From: Tamarix chinensis
Lineage: Eukaryota > Streptophyta > Magnoliopsida > Caryophyllales > Tamaricaceae
Length of the DNA stretch: 64,000 bases
NCBI GenBank assembly: GCA_030549775.1
Contig: CM060178.1
Span: forward strand, 69,554,896-69,618,895
Reading direction: 5' to 3'
The position numbers and the translations under genes were made by a program. Of the stretch, positions 35,713 through 47,589 are shown piece after piece; within the stretch, counting starts at the first letter, position 1, and each line of letters begins with the position of its first letter. The notes beneath the pieces are model-generated. The model saw only the letters and a program-made list of their open reading frames with translations, was not told where the DNA came from and did no database searches.

Positions 35713-35970
35713 CTAGAATTACCTACACCTCTTGGTTTATAACCCCCTGCACTTGAGTTGGCATATTAATCAAAGAAAACATGGTTTACCCTTGACTGTA
35801 CTCCTTCAATAACCCGTGCACAGATGTGGTTTCAATTGGCTTTGAGACCAAGCCATGGAGCTTCATGGGTTCATGTTGCCACACAAATTCTATAGTTGAA
35901 TTCTTCCAATCATATGCCACTGACCGAAGGCTTTCCAGCCATTGCACCCCCAATACCATGTCTAGGCTGA

Positions 35971-36369
35971 TCAATGGTAATGAAAAAAAAAATCCAGCTC
36001 AAACTTAGTACCTTGCAAATCAACCAGTACGTTGTTGTACTTTTCGTTGCAACATAGGTTTTCTCCATTAGCAACTCGGACCGAAAATGGTGCAGTTGGT
36101 GTCATCGGTAGATGCATTGTGTTTGCAATCCATTCACTAATAAAATTATGCGTTGAACCACTATCAACCAAAGAAACAACCTCATTTGGCCCAATGGTAG
36201 CCTTGAGCTGCATAGTTTGAGGTGCACTCCATCCCGTCAAAGCATGTAATGTAATCTCAAGCTCTTTATTCCCCTCCATATGGTCAAATGCTGCACATTT
36301 TGCTTCCTTTTTATTGTGATGTCCATCCTTAATAAGTTCCTCATCTGGTTGAAAGCTTTCCAGCAACAT
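35971..36369 (-). pseudogene. Aspartic protease of the gypsy element
   Basis: 132-residue open stretch with VSLVDSGSTHNFIS (Asp at about residue 69), the retroviral-type protease active site D-S/T-G, then a beta-rich region (FSVRVANGENLCCNEKYNN). Sequence continues with GVQWLESLRSVAYDW (35974-35786), the G--WL end typical of this protease fold. Confidence 0.8.
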
Positions 36370-37170
36370 TAATTATGGCATCTTACACTTCTCATTGCAA
36401 TTGAAACATAATCCCTGAATTTTATGTTTTTGCATCTCCTCCCATGACAGTCTCTTCACTGTAGTTGCTGCTACAGATTGACTTGTTTGGTTGGTAATCG
36501 ACGGTGTTCGAATAGGGCTTGGACGATTAAACCTCCATTGCCTAGCCAGCTGGTCATCCCACACCTTTGCAAGAGAAATCACTTCCTTCATTGTTTTGGG
36601 CCTAAACATTTGAATGCCATCAAAGATTTCAGGTTTCATACCTCCCATGAATGTCCCCACCAAAGCTTTAGAAGTCCATTCCCTAACCTTGTTTCCCAAT
36701 TTCTCAAACTCATGTAGATAATCACCAAGGGTGTCAGCTTGCTTAGTTCATGACAGAGCTTCATCAAAGTCCTCCGATTTAGGGGGCCCAAACCGGATGC
36801 GGACCTCATCTTCAAACACCTCCTAGGTAACGTCCCTTTGTTCCTCTTTGCATGATTTTTGGAACCATTTCCACCACTGGTTATCCTCTTCTTCTAAATG
36901 AAAGGCAGCCAAATAAACCTTCTCATTTGCTACAATGCCCTGACATTCAAAAAATTGCTCAACGCGGTTCAATCATTCAGATGGATCATCCCAAGTAAAC
37001 TTAGGAAACTCCGATTTTGCCATCTTAGAGGAGAAGGGCCAACTATTCTCACTATTATCACCGCCACACTGACTTGTTCCTTCATAATTGGAGTGGTGGT
37101 GACTCAAAGACTCCCGGTTTGTCAAGAAGGCATCAGACATCCTTGACAAAGTATCTTCCAAATGCTAAAA
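36370..37170 (-). pseudogene. Gag of the gypsy element
   Basis: Minus strand. FPKFTWDDPSE and the retrotransposon-gag core W-WF---C--E are followed by LGDYLHEFEKLGNKVREWTS, TFMGGMKPEIFDGI and a truncated CCHC knuckle (CFNCNEKC, near 36390). Stops at several points. Capsid and nucleocapsid parts are recognisable but not functional. Confidence 0.78.
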
Positions 37171-37264
37171 TCCATCAGCAAGTCCTGTTTCCATTTTGTG
37201 TAGATGATCTTTTACACCACTAAGACCACCTTCATGCTTCTCAGTTCGCTCCTTGTTAGTTCCC

Positions 37265-37286
37265 ATAAACCTGGATCTAATACCAA
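37265..37286 (-). other. Primer-binding site (tRNA-Met type)
   Basis: Minus strand TGGTATTAGATCCAGG directly inside the 5' LTR matches the plant initiator-tRNA-Met site TGGTATCAGAGCCAGG at 14 of 16 positions. Confidence 0.8.
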
Positions 37287-37668
37287 TGATAGGTCCCAAT
37301 TAGAGTTTGAGATGTTAATAATCCTCTTTGGGTGAGAATTAAACCACAGAAATGATGAACTTCCCGACTGCCTTCCCTCTTTCATTTTAGAGACTTATAC
37401 AACCTAGTGGCATAATTGGGACCGAATCTATAGGAGATCCAACTGCCTCGCTTCCCTACGTCTTACTAGAATAACTGAAAGAGGATGGAAACTAAATACA
37501 GGAAATCAAATGCAAGAAATATAATTGAAATACCGAAATCAGAAATAATAAACTGAGAAAAGCTCGGACACATTTTGGAAAGCTTGGACATGTGTTGGAT
37601 TGAAGAGCTAGCTCATATATTTGGGATTGGGCTTGGCAGATTGAGAGGAGCGCCTGGGTAGTCTATCA
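37287..37668 (-). repeat. 5' LTR of the complete gypsy element
   Basis: 382 bp, TGATAGG...TCTATCA, partner of 32525-32903. The right flank ATTCA completes the target duplication. Confidence 0.9.
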
Positions 37669-37673
37669 ATTCA

Positions 37674-38254
37674 CTTAAAAAAAAAACACCACCATTCATC
37701 AATAACTGTAGATATCAACTCTGAAGGTATCTTGTTTTTTTCGTCCTAAAGATTTAAAACAGACTAGCTGTGGACCAGTGATACAGACACAATCCTGTAA
37801 AACTGAAAATTAGTGAAATATTAAAACCCGGATAGTATTGAATGAAAACTAAAGTTTAAACTCTGGCATCCAATTTTTCTGTGTCTTGTAATTTTGCTCT
37901 TCGTGGGAGTTGTTGCAGATCCGAAAGATTTGTTCTTGCCTTCACCCCCTTAGCACGAGTACAGAAAGTGAGAAAATTGGAGGAGGAATGTAGAAGGAAA
38001 ATGGATACGAGAGCTTACTGTTGTCCTTTTTCAATGACTTTTGTAAAGAGAGAATCGGGAAACTAAGGAAGTGGTAAAGGGTATCAGGATATGCCGTAAG
38101 TGGAGTAAATAATGCTGGGGGGTAGATTATTATGTTTTTCTTTTTGGCAGGAAGGTGGGGATAGATTATTATATGAGGGTGTTATAATTGAATCCATATT
38201 GAGTTGGACTTGGGCTAGGTTTTCTATATTTAGTTAGGGTCGATAAAAGTTGAT
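37674..38254. other. Spacer left of the hAT MITE
   Basis: No supported gene. The last 40 bp (from about 38215) appear to belong to an older element that the MITE at 38255 interrupts. Confidence 0.4.
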
Positions 38255-38754
38255 TAGGGATGATAATGTTTTTTTACAAATTTGGAATTCCATCGGGGAT
38301 TTTTTATTTGGGTATGGAAAAAGATTTCGGAGATTAGGTCGAGTTCGGAGATTCTTATTAGAAAATTTTTTGGTGATGGGGCGGGGATAGGTTTTAGGGT
38401 CCCCATCCCCGAACCAACCCTGAAATTATATATTTTTTTATATTATTCTATATATATTATGTATATATTTTTTAATATAGAATATAAATTAAAATATATT
38501 GTAAGAAAATAAGATCGGATATCTGGAATGGGGTAGGATTTCAAGTATAGGGTCAGGTTTTATGCTCGGTGATGAAAAATTATTCGGGGATTGGATTGGA
38601 TATGAGGATTTGATTCCAAAGGAGAAATCAGGTTGGTGATTTTCCAATAAGAAAAAAAAATAGAGATTGGGGCTGGTTCAGGAATAATTTTGCTTTTCGG
38701 GTTTGGGGGTAAAGATAGGTTCCGTGTCCCCGACCTGCCTCGTTGTCATCCCTA
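38255..38754. mobile_element. hAT-type MITE, 500 bp, perfect 8-bp target duplication
   Basis: Termini TAGGGATGATAATG and (reversed) TAGGGATGACAACG. AAGTTGAT occurs directly outside both ends (38247-38254 and 38755-38762). The subterminal parts are rich in GGGGATTGG / CCCCGACC words. No coding capacity. Confidence 0.88.
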
Positions 38755-38970
38755 AAGTTGATCCAACTTGATTTGATTCGTGTGATCTGATATAACCTAA
38801 TAAATTCATCAACCAATTATCATAATAAAAAAATTATAAATGTTTTTAAAAATATATTATTTTATAAATTTTACTTATTCTTTTTACTTTTATCTTAGAT
38901 ATCCTTATTCACCACTGATATTCTAATTTTATGATTTTTTCGTACAAAAATACAACATGTTATGTTGTTT
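38755..38970. mobile_element. Relic of the same family as the 10314-11874 hAT element
   Basis: The stretch from TTTTTAAAAATATA through TTTTATAAATTNTACTTATT and ATATCCTTATT to ATACAACAT parallels about 10556-10676, with many changes. The GATCCAACTTGATTTGATTC start fits the GATCCGA-rich subterminal part. Ends not defined. Confidence 0.5.
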
Positions 38971-39380
38971 CAACTATATTAAAGACTATATACATTACCT
39001 ATAAATCCTACATTAAAATCCTATTATATTAGAAATCATTTTGTTTGTCATAAAAATTTCTAAACCTTGTGCAATTACCTAAATACCCTTATTCATCTCC
39101 TTAAGCAACCTCCCAAAATGTCTCTCAACTTATCATATGATCTTAATTATGGTTGAAAGCTTGGTAAGCTTAGGTGTGTTCCTAAGCATTCAAGGTGTTC
39201 ATGGTTAATGATGCTCTAATTATCCTAAGTAAGGTTTAATCTTGATTAATTATATTTATGATAAGTGTTTTTACTAAGGTGGATAATTAACCTAAAATGA
39301 ACTTTTTAGTATAATTAAGGGTCATTGGTCAACCTTTGACCATTTTATATTGACTTTGACCTTGTGAATAATACACAATA
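38971..39380. other. AT-rich spacer
   Basis: No gene or element end recognised before the CACTA terminus. Confidence 0.4.
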
Positions 39381-40472
39381 CACTACAAGAATGTTTTTTT
39401 TTATCATCCAAGAACCTTCTTTTATTTGCATATTTTTTAAAAAGTATTTATCTCTAAAATTTCATTTTATTTTTATTAATAATTAATTATTCTCTTCAAT
39501 TATTCATTTTTTTAATACTTAGGTTGGAGCTTACCATTAATTATTATTATTATACAATAAAAAAAAATTTCTAACTATTTATCTCTAATCTTATTTTTAG
39601 TAAAAAAAATATTAATTAAATCTAACAAGCTCACTAAAAAATATACACATCAATAAATTTAAAAATCTATTAATATGTTACTTCTAAAATTATATACACA
39701 TACTAAGATATTAAAATATATATTAATTACTAGCCATAAACTAAAATATACTAATAATTTTCTAATTTAACATGCATAATAACATCAAATGACAATATAT
39801 AATCTAATTATATACGTAATCTAACTATAATAATATAATAACCCAACTATATAAAATTTATTAAATCAATTCTACAAAACTAAAACACAAGAATCTAATA
39901 AACCAATCAAACCCTAACTACAATAACATAATTTCAATTTAATTAATATACCAAATATTACCATAAATTAAAATAAATAATTAATAAATATATCAAATTA
40001 ATATTGTAGAGTGGCTTGGTAGGTGGTGGCGGTGCGGCAGCGGGGAGGTGGTGGTATATTTTTCTCTTATAGCAATTGACTAGTTTTTCCTAATACTGAT
40101 GATAAATCATTGGTATAAAGGACCGAATCTCGTTCCTTAACGATATATTTCCCTCCCATAGCAGCCGACTAATTTTTCCTATTACCAATGATATATCGTC
40201 GGTATTAAGGACCAAATCGTAGGTAATACGATTTTCACTTTAATAAAAAAAAATTTGGTGAAAAATGTTTGGAGTAGAAAAGTTTGGGGCCACTTAATAC
40301 CGATGATATGTATCGTCGGTATTAAGAATTTTCCAGCATTTTTTTCAATTATAATTTTTTTTCGTTACCTATTCTAATACCGACTATAAATCGTTTGTGT
40401 TATAGCTTAATATCGATGATTATGTTTTGTCGATATTCAAATCATTAACGTTAGACCTTTTTTGTTATAGTA
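39381..40472. mobile_element. Non-autonomous CACTA (En/Spm-like) element
   Basis: The left end CACTACAAGAATG is the canonical CACTA terminus. The right end TTTTTTGTTATAGTA is its decayed inverse (last base G to A). ATA flanks both ends (39378-39380 and 40473-40475), the 3-bp duplication of this superfamily. Inside, several copies of a near-palindrome around AATACCGATGATATATCGT/CGGTATTA (about 40090-40450) act as subterminal repeats. No transposase. Confidence 0.8.
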
Positions 40473-40475
40473 ATA

Positions 40476-41391
40476 ACCAAGCATGAATAGTAAAAATTGG
40501 TGAATAGTAATTTTCGATAATAATTATATTTCAGCTTTTGAATTTAAGCTTACCAATATAAAACGACATTTTTGTAAGTTGATGAATAGTAATTTTTGTA
40601 AATAGTAATTTTTTTTTGTAAATTTGATGTGAGAACTTGTTTTGACTTGATTAAATTTTGGAATATAAATTTTCTGTTTAGCCTTACATCCGACATCGAT
40701 TAGGTATTAATCATGTCTCTCCTATGTTGGATACGATAGTAACACCCTATATTTAGCTTCCATAAAATATCTTGTAAAACAAAATTATCTTCAATATTAA
40801 TGTAACTAATAAGAATAATAATTAGTAATTAGTAATATTATTAAAATGTTAGCAATTCATCATATTAATTATTTATATATTATTTTTTAATAATGATAAT
40901 AATCTATATATTATCAATTATTATTAATGATATGAAATATTAATATTGATATGAATTATTATTATTTATTTATATTAATATTAATATTAATATTAAATAT
41001 TATCATTACTTATTAATTTTTATTTATTAATATTAGTTAATATTATGATTAAATATTATTATTAATTAATATATTTATTGACATGAAATATATAAACAAA
41101 TAAAATTATATTAAGAACTGTCATTCCCAATAGCCAAAGTTATTCTCGGTCCCTTCGGGAACCTCCAATTTTTTTTTTTTATGACATTTAGTTTTTCTAA
41201 TAAAAAAAATTATGCACCTTATGTCTATAAGTATTGGTAGAAAGAAAAAAGAAGTCACTTTTTATATCCTGAAAGAAAAAAAAAAGGCTACACAGAATCT
41301 TCAAGAGAATATGCAAATAAGTCCTAAAACACCTTACCATTTAGCTTCTCCAGCCATCAACCCAAACAAACATGCACAACTCATACGAAGG
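40476..41391. other. AT-rich spacer with ATTA-type low complexity
   Basis: Low-complexity AATATTAAT runs (40790-41100). No gene. 41190 onwards is the left flank of the LINE insertion. Confidence 0.4.
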
Positions 41392-41575
41392 AATACTAGC
41401 TAAACGAAAAGATTGTAAAGGAAATTAAAGTAGAGAAAATCAAAAACTCTCGAACGGTTGGCTGAGAAGAAAGCGCTTACACACGCCTCCCTATCCTTGT
41501 AATAGGGAAGAACTTGCGAAGAAAAACACGGATCCTTGTAATGGTGATGACCTCTCTGATCAGGACAATTTTAAT

Positions 41576-42693
41576 TTGCAGGGGACTCCTTCCCATCCAT
41601 TGGCCCCGACATCGAAGGAACAAGATGATTCGAACGATGTGTTACTTGAATCCTCAGTTGCAAAAACAACCAAGGAAAATACTGACTCAATTTCGATTGC
41701 TTACACTCCCAATCTGGATAAACTGAATCAAATCCATCCAACCAATCCTGAGATCAAGCCCTCAAAAAGTTGGAAGGATATCTTACTCAAGAATCGTACG
41801 GAAGAAGGGGTTCTCAATCTTTCTTTCTCTCCCCCTATGATTGTTAATGGGGAAGCATAATCCCAGTTACAACAATCTAAAATCGACATTGAGGAAAGAA
41901 AATGGGCATTTACCTTGAGGGGGATGGTTGCAGGTATCAACCTTCACATCCTCAAATGGTCAGATATGTAAAGGAGACCTGGACTAAAATTTTGACTCCC
42001 CCTCAAATTTTCCTACACGACCAAGGGTTTTTCCTCTTTAGATTTGACAATGAAACTGATTATCAATCCATCTTAAATATGCCATACCGGTGTTATGGAG
42101 TTCGACCCCTGTTAATCAAGAAATAGAATCCTAATGAATCTTTTAACAATGCAGAATGGAAGAAAATGCCATTGTGGATTACTCTTCCTGGACTCCTTGT
42201 AACTCAATGGTCTGCAGACTCCCTTAGTAGAATAGGCAGTTGCATTGGAGTTCCAATTTGTGATGATATGGTTATAGCCACAAAATCAAGAGTTTCCATC
42301 CCTAGACTGCTTATAGAAGTGGATGTGAGCCTGCCCATTATTGAAAATATTCAAATTTCCTTACTTAATGGGAATGTTAGAAGGCAATCAGTTCACTATA
42401 AATGGAGACCAAAGTTTTTCCCAAAGTGTGATAGAGTTAGTCATGAACATAATACCCACTTGCCTAAGACAATGACAGAAAAGGAGAAAGGGAAACCTTT
42501 CCACAAAGTTTGGGAAGTTAAAAAGCAAAATCCTCCACAAGAACAACAAATAATACCAAAAACTGAACACAAACTTGCTCGGGATCAACCCTCCGAATTA
42601 ACCAACCACACCATGGAAGTTAATGCAATTCAACCTTCTGCATATACTGATGATGATATTCTTACCATATGTGACCCTATACATGCTGAATAA
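41576..42693 (+). pseudogene. LINE ORF1 (DUF4283 and degenerate zinc knuckle)
   Basis: 41576-41860 is open and ends KPSKSWKDILLKN. 41902-42126 carries the DUF4283 fold (MVRYVKETWTKILTPPQIFL, FFLFRFDNETDYQSILNM). 42166-42693 continues PLWITLPGLLVTQWSADSLS, RIGSCIGVPICDD and a site normally C-x2-C-x4-H-x4-C that here reads KFFPKCDRVSHEHNTHLPK, with two cysteines lost. The C-terminal part is polar. ORF1 binds the LINE RNA. Stops at 41860 and 42124 separate the pieces. Confidence 0.8.
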
Positions 42694-42779
42694 TTCTTAA
42701 ATAATAATGACAAAAGAAAGGAAAAAGGAGCCTTCTTCAGCCTGGGGGAGATAGTAGACATAATGCTACTATCCCTTTG

Positions 42780-43500
42780 CTTTCGTTCACATGAATATTT
42801 TAGTGTGGAATGTCAGGGATCTAAATAGTCCCCTAAAGCAAAAGCTGGTGAGTAGGTGTATTAAGTATAATAAGTTTCATTGTTTGCTTATTAGAAACTT
42901 GTGTCAAGGAAAAAAATATGCTTGCTGTTTTAAAAGGTTTTGATGGTTAGTGTTCTGTCATTCATAATTACTCTGCCCATTATAATGGTCGAACATGGAT
43001 CCTTTGGAGAACTGATATTTTGAAGATTCAGGTTCTTGATGTGTTTGAGCACGTTATCCATTGTCATGTTGAGATGAATGATGGAAACTTTTATCATCTA
43101 TATGTGGTATATGCTTAGAATACTAGAGGAGCTAACCAGTGTTCGTGGTCTCAACTTATTAATTTCCATGCTGTCAAAAATCGGGGCCTAGTTATTGGAG
43201 ATTTTAATGTCATTCTCTCAGACCAGGAAAAGATTGGGGGCAATACCCATACTGCTGACATTGATGATTTTGCTGATTGCATATTTTCATGTGGCTTAGG
43301 AGAACTACCAACCTCTGCTCCTATTTTCACTTGGTCTAATAATCAGTTAAGCCATGCACATGTAAGTTGCAAGCTTAATAGGTCCCTTGGTGACCATGAA
43401 TGGTTTGAGCAGTTTAATCATGTTTGGGTTGAGGTTGTTGAGGATTGTGTTTCTAATAACTGTAGACTCCAATTAAAGGATCAGCAGCTTGTCAACAATG
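42780..43500 (+). pseudogene. LINE apurinic-type endonuclease
   Basis: Starts near 42792 (MNILVWNVRDL-like, family MN---WN-RGL). It includes HYNGRTWILWRTDILKIQVL and the catalytic block LVIGDFNVILSDQEKIGG (about 43190-43240), where the family has GDFN at the active Asp. The later IFTWSNNQ---A-VSCKLNRSL (family FTWSNN-----KLDR-L) reads KLNR in place of KLDR. Stops are scattered through the first part. Confidence 0.78.
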
Positions 43501-43599
43501 GGATAAAGCCTTTTAAACTCTTTCATTTCTGGACTTCTTCTCCTCATTTCCTGCACTGTGTAGCTCAGTCCTGGAACAAACCGTTTTATGGATCCAAGC

Positions 43600-45010
43600 A
43601 ATACATCTTGGTTGCAAAACTCAAATATCTTAAACAAGTTTTAAAGCAATTCAACCTTGAGAATTTTGGCAACCTTCATAAAAGAGTGACTCAGGCAAAA
43701 GAAGACTGGCTTAACTGCAACCATGCCCTCCAATCTTCACCTACAAATAATGACCTACAACTTCAAGAGAAAATACTGAGAAATAAATGGTGGCAATAGG
43801 TTAATCTTGAAGAACATTTCCTACAACAGAAAGCAAGGATCTATTATATCAAATTGGGGGATGGTAATAATGCTTTTTTCCATACAAGAATTAATGAGAG
43901 GAAAAGGTTCAATAATATTGTTTCATTGGTTGATAATACAGGAACAAAAATAACTTCCCAGCTGGAGATTCCAATGAAATTCAAAAGTTCTACTCAAATT
44001 TATTAGGATCTTCAGCACCTGTCCTCCAAATGGTACATCTTGATATTATTAATCATGGACCTATCCTAAGTAATGACCAAATAGTGTTTCTCTCAACTCA
44101 AGTCACTGCAGAGGAGATCAAAGATGTTGTTTATAGGATGGGAGACAATAAGGCTCCTGGGCCTGATGGTTTCAATGCTCATTTTTATAAATATGCTTGG
44201 TCTATAGTGGGAGAGGATGTCATTGTTGCTGTGAAACAATTTTGGGATACTGGGTACCTACTGAAAAACCCTGAATAATACCTCCTTGCATCTTATCCCC
44301 AAAAAATATTCCCCCACTACCATAAATGTTTATAGGCCTATTTCTTGTTGCAATGTTGCCTATAAAATTATTTCTTCTGTTTTAACTAAGAGGTTGCAGA
44401 CCATTATTCTCTCTCTTATCCATGGATCCCAAACTGCTTTTGTTGAAGGGAAGTGGATTGGTGAAAATGTTCTTTTGGCTCAAGAGCTCCTTGGGAAATA
44501 TAACAAGAGTCATATTAGCCCAAGGATGATGCTTAAAGTGGATCTAAGGAAAGCTTTTGACATAGTGGAATAGAGCTTTATTAAGCAATTTCTTTATGCT
44601 CTTAGTTTTCCCTGTCATTTTACTCATATGATAATATAGTGTGTTTCAAGCACCCAATTCTCCATTTTTTTCAATGGCAAGCTTTGCAAACCTTTCAAGG
44701 GTGGTAGAGGGTTGAGACAAGGGGAACCCTTGTCTCCTTACCTTTCTGTGCCGACTATGGAGTACCTTTCTCGCTTGTTACAATCCTTATGGGCTGAGAA
44801 ATCTTTCAAAGAGCATCCTGACTACAAAGTGGCAAAAATCATCAACCTCAGTTTTGCTAATGATCTTTTAATTTTTTGCAAAGGCCACCTCAAGTCTGTA
44901 GAGCTTATCAAGGGATTTTGAACAAATTCTACCTCACCTCGGGTCTGCAAGAAAATCCTTAGAAAAACAGTATATTTTTTGGTGGTGTTAGTAAGAATAT
45001 CAAATCCCAA
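43600..45010 (+). pseudogene. LINE reverse transcriptase
   Basis: The linker has RIYYIKLGDGNNAFFHTRI. RT blocks in order: DNKAPGPDGFNAHFYKYAW (44150), HLIPKKYSPTTINVYRPISC (44287), LTKRLQTIIL, HGSQTAFVEGKWIGENVLLA, MMLKVDLRKAFDIVE (first catalytic Asp, about 44545), GLRQGEPLSPYL (44710) and LSFANDLLIFCKG (44865). The family catalytic box is FADD; here it is FAND, so one catalytic Asp is replaced by Asn. Stops occur at 44278, 44573 and 44921. Confidence 0.88.
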
Positions 45011-46140
45011 ATCCTGCTTTTCTTGAACTTCAAAGAAGGATCTTTCTTGTCAGATATTTAGATATTCCTCTCAATCTAAGATCACTCACTATCAACCTAT
45101 GATTGAAAGAATCACTCACAAGCTTAAATCCTAGACTACTAAACTTTTGAGTTTTGCTGGGAGAATACTGCTGCTCAAGTCTTTTCTTTTTAGCATTGAA
45201 AATTTTTGGATGCAAATGTTTTTCTTACCTAAGGCTATTATTCATCATCTTGATAGCCTTTGCAAAGAGTTCCTTCGGAATAATATGGATTCTCATAGGC
45301 ATAAAACACTTGTTTCCTGGTCGAAAATATGTCTTCCAAAAGAAGAGGGAGGCCTAGGTTTAAAGCAACGCCTCCATTGAAACTTAGCTTGTATGGCCAA
45401 ATATATTTGAAAACTCATTGAATTCAAAGAAAGCCTATGGGTTAAGTGGATGCATGAAAGATATATCATAGGGAATGATGTTTGGTAGGTGAAGGAAAAA
45501 GTTGATCACTCTTGGACTTTCGGGTAGCTTTTAAGAGTCAGAGAAAATATTAAAACCTGCTATACAAGGTGTTGTATTTCTGGGGATTTCAGCACCAAAT
45601 TGATGTATCAATTGATCAAGAACGCTATGCCAAAGGTTGAGTGGAAGGCTTTTGTTTGGAATCACAGTGGCCTTGAAAAACACAAGTTCTTTACTTGGAT
45701 GTTGTGTCACAATGCCCTTCCTCTGAAATCAAAGTTATGCAAATGGGGGGTCACTACAGATAACATATGTGAGGTGTGCAGGGATGATGAAGAGGATATC
45801 AACCATATGTGTTTATACTTTCATGGGGCTAGAGTCCCATGGAATTATATTTTAAGATGGCTGAACTTGGTGAGAAATACCATTGATTAGAATAGCTGCA
45901 AAGACTGGATGATTAGAAGAACCAGAGGAAAAGGAAAAAAAGATTGTTTGGAGAGCCATTTTTAATGCCCTTCTTTACCATATTTGCATCAATCGAAACA
46001 AGGTTGTTTTCCAGCTTGTCCAAAGGAATCCTATGGCTACTATTAAGCAGATTATCTCTGAGATCTTTGTTAGCTTCAATAATGCAAGAAATGTTCATAT
46101 TAAAAAATATCTAAGTAGTCTTGATAGATGGATTGTATGA
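45010..46140 (+). pseudogene. LINE C-terminal region with zf-RVT domain
   Basis: 45147-45380 reads SFAGRILLLKSFLFSIENFW and KEFLRNNMDSHRHKTLVSWS, followed by EEGGLGLK, the standard region after LINE RT. 45600-45890 holds the zinc-binding domain zf-RVT: KHKFFTWMLCHNALPLKSKL, then W-VTTDNICEVCRDDEEDIN and HMCLYF, with the C-x2-C...H-x-C pattern visible. Confidence 0.8.
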
Positions 46141-46246
46141 GTTTTTTTGGTGTATACCCCTTGGTTTTTGTAGTTGAAACTCTTTGTACCTCTTTTCTTT
46201 TGGTAATAAAGTCTTCATTAATTACCAAAAAAAATATTAGCTAAAC

Positions 46247-47589
46247 ACCATGACCTTCGAGAAGAGATTAAAAATCTTATTCGGCGATTCATCTACAACG
46301 GCCAAGGTCCATAGCTAAGAAAAGTTTTTTCGATGAGTGACCCTTTGGTAGAAGTGTTGCTGATGTTCGAAGATGAAGCACGCTTTTAGAAAGAATGACA
46401 TTGAGTAAGAGAACTGCTCCAAAAAAAACCTTGCTTTAACTCCACAATTAGCATCCAAAAAGGAAAAAAAATGTGGTTAAGGAAGAAGAAGCATACAAGG
46501 AGAATGAAGACAGAAAAGAATGAAGTTGAAGGAAAGGGCATCTCATCTCCGATTATTGAAATTTTTGATTAAAAAGGGTTGATTATTAAAATGCAGAAAA
46601 CAAAGTTTATTGGATGTTACTCTATTTTTATATTTTCTGAGCTAATGCTTCTACTTCATCTTGTATTATTAAAATAAAAATTAAAATTTAGCTTGTCTTA
46701 TACCACAATACAAGTTCCCTTCCTTTTTTTCCCTACTTATTCTATTCGTCTCGTTTAAATATTCTTATTAACATGAGAGTAGATATTATTGCTCAAAACA
46801 GAGCAGCAAGCAAAAACTATTAATTACGTATTAAGAATTCACACTCCATTTACTCAAAACAACATCAAAATCCTAGAAGAAACCTTTCAACCTTGCTCTG
46901 CCAATTTTCATTTTGTGAAAGGGCCCTCTTTTGCTCTTAACCAATCAGGTTAAGGATTTCCAATTTTAAACACAGAGGGCATCTATGAAGGAAGACACGA
47001 AGGAAAAAAGAAGGAACCTCTTAACAAAATATTGGCTCACTGAAAGGATATCAACCTAAAAGCTTTAAGTCCATTAACACTCTCAACCTAAAGTTTCGGG
47101 TGATTAAAAATAGCTGTATTAGCAGCCACTCCAAACTTAGTCATTATCATACTTAACCAGATCCCAGCTAATCAGCTAATCTAAGACTAAACATATCATC
47201 TCATTTGTTTATTTATTATTTTTATACCAACAGCTCAAACCCAATAAGTAAATTGCTACTCCTTGAACATTTAGAATATACAAATGCCTTCTTGCCCAGT
47301 CTAGCCTCTTTTATTGCTATTCGGATGGGAACACCCTCATTTGACTCCACTAAAGGTTGTTCGGATGATTGGGCACATTCAACATTTGTTTGATGCACAT
47401 CACTGAACTAAACAATACTCGCTTCTACAGACTTGTTGAAAAGTTAAATTCTTTACCAAACTCCATTTTTATATATTCATAGATTTGTTTGCCCCGTTGC
47501 CCAGCTTTACTCGGCACCTGTACTGTATAGGCTGGGTTTTTTTGCCAGCATAAATTAAAATATCGAAGTAGAAGAAGAAATAGATACCT
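46247..47589. other. Right flank of the LINE, no gene found
   Basis: Old target sequence and AT-rich spacer. Short frames only, with no domain. Confidence 0.4.

Larger units (their letters stand above)
32525..37668 (-). mobile_element. Structurally complete Ty3/gypsy retrotransposon, 5.1 kb
   Basis: Two LTRs (32525-32903 and 37287-37668) are bounded by TGATRG...CTATCA. The 5-bp target duplication ATTCA is perfect on both sides (32520-32524 and 37669-37673). The internal order on the minus strand is primer site, gag, protease, RT, RNase H, integrase and a chromodomain-like end, the Ty3/gypsy (chromovirus-like) order. All genes carry stops or frameshifts, so it could move only with help. The small LTR and short internal region suggest a compact chromovirus type. 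Confidence 0.88.
41406..46232 (+). mobile_element. Near full-length plant L1-type LINE, 4.8 kb
   Basis: ORF1, endonuclease, reverse transcriptase and a zf-RVT domain follow in order. The 3' end has an AATAAA-like signal (GTAATAAAGTCTTC, about 46203) and a short A run (46227-46234). The target duplication AATACTAGCTAAAC (41392-41405) / AATATTAGCTAAAC (46233-46246) has one mismatch in 14. The A run overlaps the duplication by two bases. All frames are broken. Confidence 0.88.
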
